Of a stretch of DNA of 64,000 bases, positions 57,776 through 64,000 are shown piece by piece. Origin of the DNA: Mangrovicoccus ximenensis (lineage in GTDB: Bacteria > Pseudomonadota > Alphaproteobacteria > Rhodobacterales > Rhodobacteraceae); contig NZ_QBKZ01000001.1 of assembly GCF_003056725.1 (NCBI RefSeq), positions 402,542 through 466,541 of the forward strand, given 5' to 3'. The notes beneath the pieces were generated by a model. That model was not told the origin of the DNA. It made no database searches and saw only the letters and a list, made by a program, of their open reading frames with translations. Both the position numbers and the translations under genes were made by a program. Positions within the stretch are counted from its first letter, which is position 1. Every line of letters begins with the position of its first letter.

Positions 57776-58783
57776 TCAGTCTCCGTCCTGCGAATTGAAG
57801 CCCTGCGCGAGCCCCAGCGGCCCGCCCACATGTTCGCGCACGTCCTCGCGCACGTCGTCGATCCGCTGCTGCACGGTCTCGACGCGGAACCGGCCCATCG
57901 GGTCGGACACCTCGCCGAGCGTCGGGTCGCCGAGCCGGTCGAGCGTGACGAAGGCGCGGTCATAGGCGCTGCGCACCGACTCGGCATCCTCGGGGAAATC
58001 CATCGCCAGAATCAGCGCCAAATCCCGCGTGCCGTCGAGCGACAGCCGCACATGCGGCACCGAGCGGGCCGAGCGCCAGGCCTCGGCGCGGGTCGGGCGC
58101 GGCCGGTCGAACTCGCCCATCGGGCGGCCGAGCCGCGCCTCGGAGGTGAATTGCAGCCCGGTCGTCACCGCAGTGAAAAGCGCGCCGAGCGCCTCGGTCT
58201 CGGTGCGGTAGGGCGCATCGGCATCGGGATGCACGAACTGCTCGGCATAGGACCCGTGCCAGTCATCGGCGATCAGCCGCGCGGTCGCGGCGATGTCAGC
58301 GGCGATCGCCCGCACCAGCTTGCAGCCGTAATCGCCCGCATCGGCGAAGTCCGGATCGTAGAGCAGGAATTCCAGCGCGGTGAAGCCATGCGCCGCGATC
58401 GACACGTCATGGAAGGCCCCGGGGCTGTCGACCGCCGGATCCCGGTCCGCGATCAGCCCCTGCAGCGTCTTCGGGATGAAGCCCCGCGCATCAGGCCAGA
58501 GCCCGAAGGAAAACGCGCGGTTGTCGACCTCGCTCGGCCCGAAGCGCAGGTGGCTCATCCGGATCCAGGCATCCCAGGCATCGTTGAAGGCGCGGCGCAG
58601 GTGGCCGTCCTGCGGATCGCAGGTCTCCGCGGCCGCCGCGACCAGCGCCTCCGCGCGCCCCGCGAGCGCGTCGAAGCCCGGCTGGACATGGCCCGCCACC
58701 GCGGTTTCGAGGGTCTCCTGCGGCGTGGCCGCCGCCCAGAGCGGACAGGCGGCCAAGCAGGCGGCGAGGAAGAGGTGTCGCAT
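57776..58783 (-). CDS. Imelysin-family periplasmic protein
   Basis: A 335-residue exported imelysin-like protein (Peptidase_M75/ICMP family), linked in many bacteria to iron acquisition. Signal peptide MRHLFLAACLAACPLWAAAT. Conserved helical-repeat motifs include AFNDAWDAWIRMSHLRFGPS, FSFGLWPDARGFIPKTLQGL (the W-P-D region), GFTALEFLLYD (the GxHxxE-like imelysin motif, here GFTALEFLLYDPD) and DWHGSYAEQF. ATG 58783 overlaps the stop of the di-heme gene (TGATG), so translation is coupled. It appears intact. Confidence 0.87.
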   Translation of the reverse strand: MRHLFLAACLAACPLWAAATPQETLETAVAGHVQPGFDALAGRAEALVAAAAETCDPQDGHLRRAFNDAWDAWIRMSHLRFGPSEVDNRAFSFGLWPDARGFIPKTLQGLIADRDPAVDSPGAFHDVSIAAHGFTALEFLLYDPDFADAGDYGCKLVRAIAADIAATARLIADDWHGSYAEQFVHPDADAPYRTETEALGALFTAVTTGLQFTSEARLGRPMGEFDRPRPTRAEAWRSARSVPHVRLSLDGTRDLALILAMDFPEDAESVRSAYDRAFVTLDRLGDPTLGEVSDPMGRFRVETVQQRIDDVREDVREHVGGPLGLAQGFNSQDGD

Positions 58784-60279
58784 CAAAGGCTCTCCAGGAA
58801 CGCGATCAGCGCGTCTCGGTCGGGTTTGGGCATGGCGATCACGGCCGCGCTGTGCGGCGCCGCCTCGCCGCCATGCCAGAGAATGGCTTCGAGCAGGCTA
58901 CGCGCGCGCCCGTCGTGAAGGAAGCCGGCCTGCGGATTGACCTGCTGCGCCAGGCCGATCCCCCAGAGCGGCGGGGTCTTCCACTCGCGCCCCGTCGCGC
59001 GGCCCTCGGGCCGGTGATCCGCCAGACCCTCGCCCATGTCATGCAGCAAGAGGTCGCTATAGGGCCAGATCAGCTGGAAGCTCTGCTCGGGCTGGTCCTC
59101 CAGCCGGGCGGTGACGAATTTCGGCACATGGCAGGAGATGCAGCCGGTGTCGTGGAAGACCTGCTTGCCGCGCAGGGTTTCGGGATCGCCGGGATCGCGC
59201 CGGGCGGGCACGCCGAGATTGCGCACGTAGAACGTCAAGAGGCCGAGCCCGCCCGCATCGATCTCGAAGCCGCCCTGCCCCGGATCGCCGCCATCGGGGG
59301 CCGCGCGGCAGGCCGACTGGGCCGCGGTGCAGTCGCCCCAATGATCCGGCGAGAGCGGCGAGGAGATGCCGATGTCGTTCGACAGCGCTTCGGCCGTCTG
59401 CTGGCGCACCGTCGGCGAGCCGGCCTTCCAGCCGAACCGGCCGAGCATCGGGCGGCCGGTCTCCGCCGAGGGCACGATCGCCGCCCGCCCGGAAATGCCG
59501 TCGCCATCGCTGTCATCGGGATCGGCATGGGCGAGGATATCGGCTTCGGGAATCGCCTCGAGCAGCCCCAGCCCGATCATCGGCGGCGCGACCCGCGGGC
59601 TCAGCATGGCGTCGGGATGCAGCGGGCCGTAGCCCAGCTCCGCCGCCGCATAGGACGGGCGGCGCAGGCTGGCCGTCTCTCCGCCGGACAGCGCGACCGG
59701 CACCTCTTCATAGGTGACCTGCATCCGGTACTCGGCCGCCATGCCGCGATTGCCCTGATCCTGAAGCTGGAAGCCGTAGACCGGGTCCGGCGCGGTGGCG
59801 ATCCAGCCTTCGATATCGTTCGCGGCCTCGCCTGCCGGGATCGAAACCCGCAGGAACATCGACACGCCATGGGCGCCCGGTTCCGCCGGCGGATGGCCGC
59901 GCCCGTCCTCGACATGGCATTGCAGGCAGGAGCGCGCGTTGAAAAGCGGCCCCAGCCCGTCCGAGGCCTTGGTCGAGGAGGGCGACGCCACCCAGAGCTT
60001 CTCGAACAGCGCCTTGCCGGTCATGAAATCCAGCTCGCGCAGCGCGTCCATCCCGGCGGAGGGCTTGGCTAACGCCTTCTGCGTCGCCAGCGCTGGCACG
60101 GTGGATGCTCCGGCAGGATTGCCCTCATAGGGTTCTGCCCGGTCGAAGCTGGCCGCGGGCGCCGTCACCTCTGCCACCCGCGCCGCCTCGGCATCGCTGC
60201 GGGGCAGCATGGCCAGAGGATCCGCCAGGGCGGGCGCTGCGACCAGAAGCGGCAATACCAGAATCTTTCTGTCGGACAT
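58783..60279 (-). CDS. Di-heme oxidoreductase (DUF1111, MauG/thiol-oxidoreductase-like)
   Basis: A 498-residue periplasmic cytochrome c of the di-heme oxidoreductase family. It has a signal peptide (KILVLPLLVAAPALA). Two heme-binding CxxCH motifs are visible: NARSCLQCHVEDGRG (about residue 118) and DTGCISCHVPKF (about residue 395). Asp-rich loop DPDDSDGDGISGR could bind calcium. The C-terminus has HDGRARSLLEAILWHGGEA, a family hallmark. It is the first gene of an operon with imelysin and DUF1513, a set found next to iron-uptake genes. AT-rich sequence at 60290-60330 before the start probably holds the promoter and an iron-responsive site, which I cannot define exactly. Confidence 0.92.
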   Translation of the reverse strand: MSDRKILVLPLLVAAPALADPLAMLPRSDAEAARVAEVTAPAASFDRAEPYEGNPAGASTVPALATQKALAKPSAGMDALRELDFMTGKALFEKLWVASPSSTKASDGLGPLFNARSCLQCHVEDGRGHPPAEPGAHGVSMFLRVSIPAGEAANDIEGWIATAPDPVYGFQLQDQGNRGMAAEYRMQVTYEEVPVALSGGETASLRRPSYAAAELGYGPLHPDAMLSPRVAPPMIGLGLLEAIPEADILAHADPDDSDGDGISGRAAIVPSAETGRPMLGRFGWKAGSPTVRQQTAEALSNDIGISSPLSPDHWGDCTAAQSACRAAPDGGDPGQGGFEIDAGGLGLLTFYVRNLGVPARRDPGDPETLRGKQVFHDTGCISCHVPKFVTARLEDQPEQSFQLIWPYSDLLLHDMGEGLADHRPEGRATGREWKTPPLWGIGLAQQVNPQAGFLHDGRARSLLEAILWHGGEAAPHSAAVIAMPKPDRDALIAFLESL

Positions 60280-60370
60280 CTTCTCAACCCGGCTTTTTCC
60301 TGATAAATACAGTCGGAATTAGCCGGATGCCACCGAAATGGCACAGTCAAAGCAAGGATGGAACGGCCCG

Positions 60371-60530
60371 ATGCCCCAGACCGCCCGTGTTTTCAGCGAT
60401 CTTCCCGAAGCCGCTGCGGCCCTGCCCGCGCGCGCCGAGGAGCGGCTGGACCTCTTGCGCCGCGAGGCGGCCCGCGCCCGGGTCGCCCGGCCCCGCGCCG
60501 CCGCCCGGCCCTCCGGCACGCTTGCCGCCG
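60371..60530 (+). pseudogene. Unidentified N-terminal fragment
   Basis: MPQTARVFSDLPEAAAALPA then RAEERLDLLRREAARARVAR, about 50 residues starting at ATG 60371 with a plausible coding composition and an amphipathic arginine-rich helix, divergent from the di-heme gene. The family is not recognised. Beyond about 60530 the same DNA seems to code on the opposite strand. It could be a shadow frame. Confidence 0.25.
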
Positions 60531-60679
60531 GGTCCCGGCCCCTTGCCCGGACCGCCGGGTCCCCGTTTCGCAGGGCCGGGCTTTCCGGAAATCACCTCAG
60601 GCGTGATCGCGGAGTCGTCTTGCTTGCCCTGCCGGGCCTCGGTCTGGTTGCCGCTCTTGGCGGCTCGGGGGCTGTTCAC
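60530..60679 (-). pseudogene. Probable N-terminus of a capsule/polysaccharide export (KpsE-like) protein
   Basis: From GTG 60679: MNSPRAAKSGNQTEARQGKQ, DDSAITPEVISGKPGPAKRG, then glycine/proline-rich repeats. Polysaccharide co-polymerase proteins encoded after a KpsM-type permease often begin with such a low-complexity cytoplasmic tail, and this frame starts 120 bases after the permease stop. The membrane and coiled-coil domains are missing. Identification is by position and composition only. Confidence 0.35.
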
Positions 60680-60799
60680 TTTGGTCCACGCTCTTGGTTC
60701 ACGGTTCGAATTAGGCCCCGCCCGGACGAGCCTGCGCAACCTGTCATGACCGCGCATGCCATCCGGAGGAACCGTTCCGCGGCCGGAGCCGCCGGGCCG

Positions 60800-61582
60800 C
60801 TACAGCTCGTGGAGGATAACACGGTAGTAGCGCTTGAGGAAAAAGAGTCCCGCCATGGCGGGGATAGCTGCAAAAAGGAAAACATACATGACCGAAACAT
60901 AGGATGCATCGTACTGGTAGTAGACGCCGGACCGCATCAGGCCGACAATCTGGAGGATCGGGTTGAACCACAGCCAGTCCTGCAGGAAGTCCGGCATCGA
61001 CTGGTAGGTGAAGAACACCCCCGAACAGATCATCAGCGGCCGCGTGATGATGCTCCAGAGCTGCTTCCACAGCGGGAAGAACGCGAACAGGAAGCAGTTG
61101 AGCAGCCCGACCCCGGTCGCGAGCATGATGACAAGCGCCAGCGCCAGGGCGATTCTCGGGATGTCGAGGATCATCTCCGGCTGGTAGACGATCATGATCC
61201 CGCCCAGCACGATATAGAACACCAGCACCTGCATCAGCGCGTTCAGCAAGAGCCGCGCCAGGATCGCGTCGATGAAGGTCACCGCCGGATAGGCCAGCAG
61301 CGATTTCGAGAAGGTGATCGTGCCCGAGATCTTCGCCTGCAGGTTGCTGTACATCATGAAGGGCAGGATGCCGGTCGCGTAGAACAGCATGAAGTTGTCG
61401 CCCACCGGCGGCACCCGCATCAGCAGCGAGAAGCCGAAGGACAGCACCACGATCCCCAGGGTCGGCTCCAGCACGGCCCAGATGTAGCCGCCCGGCGACT
61501 TGCCGTAGGTGGTGGCCATCTCGCGCAGGACCAGCGCGCCGACGACGCGCGGCATGCGGGCAAAGGCGTTCATCAGGTTCAC
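60800..61582 (-). CDS. ABC-2-type polysaccharide export permease (KpsM-like)
   Basis: A 260-residue inner-membrane ABC-2 permease for capsule, O-antigen or teichoic-acid-type polysaccharide. It starts with a cytoplasmic amphipathic helix (VVGALVLREMATTYGKSPGG), followed by YIWAVLEPTLGIVVLSFGFS and about five further helices including ILPFMMYSNLQAKISGTITF, VGLLNCFLFAFFPLWKQLW and PLMICSGVFFTYQSMPDFLQ, the typical gate region. GTG 61582 is preferred because GAGAGGA stands seven bases before it; ATG 61573 is the alternative. The matching ATPase (KpsT) is not in this window. It is preceded by glycosyltransferase genes on the same strand. Confidence 0.88.
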   Translation of the reverse strand: MNLMNAFARMPRVVGALVLREMATTYGKSPGGYIWAVLEPTLGIVVLSFGFSLLMRVPPVGDNFMLFYATGILPFMMYSNLQAKISGTITFSKSLLAYPAVTFIDAILARLLLNALMQVLVFYIVLGGIMIVYQPEMILDIPRIALALALVIMLATGVGLLNCFLFAFFPLWKQLWSIITRPLMICSGVFFTYQSMPDFLQDWLWFNPILQIVGLMRSGVYYQYDASYVSVMYVFLFAAIPAMAGLFFLKRYYRVILHEL

Positions 61583-61625
61583 GGCGTTTCCTCTCCGTCC
61601 TCTGTATGGCGCAGGCAGGGCATCG

Positions 61626-62834
61626 TCACAGCGTCTCCAGGAGCGCCATCAGCTCCTCCGCCTGGTCCGCGAAGCTGCGGCAGGGCACCGGTTCGGGATG
61701 GGCGCCGGGATTCTGCAGCTCCTGCCCGAGCAGCCGGGACAGCTCTTCGGGGCTGGCGCCGATCGGCAGCCGCCGGGACTTCGCGCGGTGCTCGGTCGCG
61801 CCGCCGCCCTCGGTCTGGATCACCCGCACGCCGCGGCTGATCGCTTCGCGCACCACGAGGCCGAAGGTCTCGCGCCATTGCGACAGGAACAGGAGAACGT
61901 CGATCGAGGCATAGAACTGGTCGAGACCGGCGGCCTGCTCGAAACGCGGATGGATCACCCAGCGGCCGCTCATCCCCTGGAACATGCTCGGCCGCCACCA
62001 GCTTCCGTCGAGCGATCCGTCGACCACGAGGCCGCGGAAATCGGTGCGGTCGAGCCGCTTGAAGGCCTCGCGCACCAGGGGCCAGCCCTTCACCGCCGAA
62101 GGGCCGCCGACGAAGCCGAAGGTCAGCTCGGGCGAGGCGGCACGGCGCTGCGCCTGGTCGTCGAAGAAGCCCGGGCCGGGGCGGTTGATGCCGTTCTCGA
62201 GAATCACGCTGCGCCGCGCGGGCAAGCCCGAGCGCATCGACAGCCCATGGGCGAAGGCGCTTGGAAAGGTCACCAGATCCGCCTGGCGGACGGCCGCGAA
62301 GAGCTTGCCGTTGCGCTCGCTCAGCTGCGCGCGGTTCGAGACGCAGCCGACGCACTGGCCCAGCCGCACCGGGTCCTGGCCGCAATAGCGCCCGTCGGGC
62401 TGGACCATGAACTGCCGCTGGCAGAGCCACCAGAAGTCATGCACCGACAGCACGACCGGCAGGCCGAGCCCGCGCAGCCCCGGGATCAGCCCCGCGCCCA
62501 GCCCCTGCAGGCAGTGCAGATGCGCGACCTCGGCACCGGTCTGCGCGGCGATCTGCACCACGCGGGCAGTCATCTGGTCGTCCCAGTAGCTCAGCGTCGG
62601 CGCCGGCCCCGGCGGCATGTTGATCCGGAAGGTGTCGATGCCGTCGCGGTGGCTGCGCACGACGGCATAGGCCGGCAGTTCCTCGGCCTGCATCGTCGCA
62701 ACCGCCGTGACCTGGATGCCCGCGGCCAGAAGATGGCGCGCCACCTCCTTGGCGACGATCGTCGCGCCCCCGTAATTGTCGGGGTCGAAATGCACGTTGA
62801 CCACGAGGACGTGGCGGAAACGGGCGGAGGTCAC
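61626..62834 (-). CDS. Glycosyltransferase family 4-like protein
   Basis: A 402-residue GT-B glycosyltransferase. The N-terminal domain has VLVVNVHFDPDNYGGATIVA (the glycine loop that binds the acceptor side) and LSVHDFWWLCQRQF. The C-terminal domain has FGFVGGPSAVKGWPLVREAF (donor-binding loop) and LFLSQWRETFGLVVREAISR, the E-x7-E motif of retaining GT4 enzymes (ETFGLVVRE). A cluster of cysteines (YCGQDPVRLGQCVGCVSN) in the middle might bind zinc, which some GT4 enzymes show. The start is GTG 62834, overlapping the stop of the upstream glycosyltransferase (GTGA). It likely helps build the polysaccharide exported by the neighbouring permease. Confidence 0.88.
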   Translation of the reverse strand: MTSARFRHVLVVNVHFDPDNYGGATIVAKEVARHLLAAGIQVTAVATMQAEELPAYAVVRSHRDGIDTFRINMPPGPAPTLSYWDDQMTARVVQIAAQTGAEVAHLHCLQGLGAGLIPGLRGLGLPVVLSVHDFWWLCQRQFMVQPDGRYCGQDPVRLGQCVGCVSNRAQLSERNGKLFAAVRQADLVTFPSAFAHGLSMRSGLPARRSVILENGINRPGPGFFDDQAQRRAASPELTFGFVGGPSAVKGWPLVREAFKRLDRTDFRGLVVDGSLDGSWWRPSMFQGMSGRWVIHPRFEQAAGLDQFYASIDVLLFLSQWRETFGLVVREAISRGVRVIQTEGGGATEHRAKSRRLPIGASPEELSRLLGQELQNPGAHPEPVPCRSFADQAEELMALLETL

Positions 62835-63524
62835 GACGCGAGCCACTCCCTGAGCCCGGCATCGGTGACGCGCGCCGCGGCCGGGTCGCTCCATTCCCGG
62901 AGCAGTTCCGCCTTGGCCGCGCGGCCGAGTTCGCGGCCGCGGTCCTCCCGCTCGGCCAGCGCGCCGAGAGGGCCCGGCAACCCAGCCGGCATTGAGATAG
63001 AGGTCGCGCCGCGGATCGCCGCGCGGGAAGCGGAGGTCGAGCGTCGGACCGCGGCCAGTGCCCGACAGCGCGAAGACCGCATCCCAGATCGCCCCCCGGT
63101 CCGGCCCGTAGGGCGGCGGCTTCGGCCAGGTGTCGCGCACCCGGTCCGAGGCCGAGGGCCAGCTGCAATCAATCTCCGGCAGCGGCCCGAGCACAAGCAT
63201 GTCGCTGTCGAGGAAGAGGAACGGCCGCCCTGCGGGCAGGGCCGCCAGCGCCTCGATCTTGTTGCCCGGCGGATAGGCGGCGCCGAAATGGCGGCTCCCG
63301 AAGGGCAGGAGCGTGGCGCCGAGCGACAGGCATGCATCGCGCAGCCCGTCCTCCATCCGCGGATCTCCGGGCCAGAGCGGCCCCGGCTGCGGTTCTGCCA
63401 GCCAGACGGTTCCTGCGAAGCCCGGATCGCGCGCGCGCAGCGAGGCAAGGCACAAGAGCGCCTCGCAGCCGACCCGGCCCTTCTGGCCGACCAGCACCAG
63501 ATCCGGCGCGCTGCGCCCCGCCAT
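62831..63524 (-). pseudogene. Glycosyltransferase-like (nucleotide-diphosphosugar) protein with one frameshift
   Basis: From ATG 63524, MAGRSAPDLVLVGQKGRVGC, a GT-A type protein with the metal motif FLFLDSDMLVLGPL (DxD, about residue 106) and YLNAGWVAG. After VAG the frame shifts. Removing one base in the run at 62970-62975 gives VAGPLGALAEREDRGRELGR and RVTDAGLREWLAS with a stop at 62831-62833, overlapping the GTG of the next gene. Without the correction the two genes merge into one open frame of 641 codons (63551-61626). Overlap of the corrected stop with the next start supports the single-base-error interpretation. Confidence 0.8.
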
Positions 63525-63690
63525 TGTCTCCTCCCGTCTGCGGCTGTCCAAGCCTTACGCGCGAGCGGGTTAACAACGGCTGTCGCTGCGTCGGACCGTC
63601 GTCATCCTGTTGACCCTCCGCCCGCTCCGCGCCTAGCCTGAACCGGGAGGCGCGTTCCGGCGGGGGCCGGGCGGATCAGGGAGAGAGAGC

Positions 63691-64000
63691 ATGAAAACGG
63701 GACTTGCGGCCGGGCTGGTCGCCGGGCTCTCGGCAGGCGCGGCCATCGCCGACATCACCATCGCGCATGTCTACGGCAAGACCGGCCCGCTCGAAGCCTA
63801 TGCGAAACAGTCGCATGACGAGCTGATGCTGGGACTGGAATACGCCACGGGCGGCACGATGGAGGTGAATGGCGAGAAGATCGCGGTGATCGAGAAGGAC
63901 ACCCAGCTGAAGCCCGAGCTCGGCCGCGCGCTGCTGGAAGAGGCCTATGGCGATGACGGGGCGGTTCTGGCCGTGGGGCCGGTCAGCTCGGGCGTGGCGC
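63691..64000 (+). CDS. Branched-chain amino acid-type ABC substrate-binding protein, N-terminal part, runs off window
   Basis: The first 103 residues of a periplasmic binding protein. Signal peptide MKTGLAAGLVAGLSAGAAIA, then ITIAHVYGKTGPLEAYAKQS, the ligand loop of LivJ-like proteins, and VIEKDTQLKPELGRALLEEA with AVGPVSSGVA. The ATG at 63691 follows GGGAGAGAGAG. It differs clearly from the other binding protein at 31413. Its transport partners lie outside. Confidence 0.88.
   Translation, partial: MKTGLAAGLVAGLSAGAAIADITIAHVYGKTGPLEAYAKQSHDELMLGLEYATGGTMEVNGEKIAVIEKDTQLKPELGRALLEEAYGDDGAVLAVGPVSSGVA

Noticed and set aside
61509..63641. A 710-codon plus-strand open frame
   Set aside because: Antisense of the glycosyltransferase and KpsM-like genes, which have recognisable motifs; no motif in the plus frame.

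Overview
The window is a very GC-rich stretch of an alphaproteobacterial chromosome, most likely a member of the Rhodobacterales (Paracoccaceae/Roseobacter type). The evidence is gene content: a pccB / small lipoprotein / pccA locus with bioY beside it, a glpSTPQUV glycerol-type ABC importer, a dctPQM TRAP transporter, a di-heme oxidoreductase/imelysin/DUF1513 iron locus, groESL with a CIRCE operator, and smpB beside a 3-mercaptopyruvate sulfurtransferase. I saw no rRNA, tRNA, CRISPR array or intact prophage.

Layout. 1-3010: propionyl-CoA carboxylase genes and the tail of bioY. 3021-8251: glp importer. 8324-10153: a ThDP enzyme. 10242-10880: haem-importer and amidase stubs. 10880-16203: TRAP transporter with hydantoin/pyrimidine-type catabolic genes. 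16205-17252: IS30 debris. 17369-20952: YitT protein, a MerR-aminotransferase fused ORF, a Zn/Cd ATPase stub and an alpha-oxoamine synthase. 21930-25323: transporter, reductase and T6SS fragments. 25330-31229: TssE fragment, PriA, an SMR remnant and an FdhD-P-type ATPase fused ORF. 31413-34092: solute-binding protein, small regulator and membrane protein. 35672-37673: histidine kinase and arsH. 38547-40534: groESL. 40828-46154: RTX and CAP fragments, IclR regulators, amidohydrolases and a questin-oxidase-like gene. 46830-47813: decayed IS110. 48291-52129: doxX, a hypothetical gene, smpB, sseA. 52248-56788: degenerate aminotransferase, rraA, cueR-copZ and a membrane protein. 56859-57645: IS3 and IS110 debris. 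57643-60279: iron locus. About 60500-63524: capsule/polysaccharide export and glycosyltransferases. 63691-64000: start of a second solute-binding protein.

The dominant feature is not a single system. About 18 places show one gene cut mid-reading-frame and butted directly against another cut gene, in every orientation. Two of these joints give in-frame chimeric ORFs: a MerR DNA-binding domain on a class III aminotransferase (17985-19460), and FdhD on a Ca2+-type P-type ATPase (28203-31229). One joint carries a roughly 50-base inverted piece of the same gene (27992-28163). Several single-base frameshifts are also present (glpP, cueR, a glycosyltransferase, a ketopantoate reductase). Either this genome has been heavily rearranged, or the contig was assembled with chimeric joins. 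The sequence alone cannot decide; the truncation of the normally important priA favours an assembly or amplification artefact.

Readable regulation includes a CIRCE element before groES, a MerR-class promoter with a 19-base spacer before the zntA stub, a CueR-type promoter with a 19-base spacer before copZ, and several perfect inverted repeats before regulator or transporter genes. Roughly 1 kb stretches at 20956-21929, 34093-35671, 37674-38495, 48864-50008 and 53286-54570 have no convincing intact gene.
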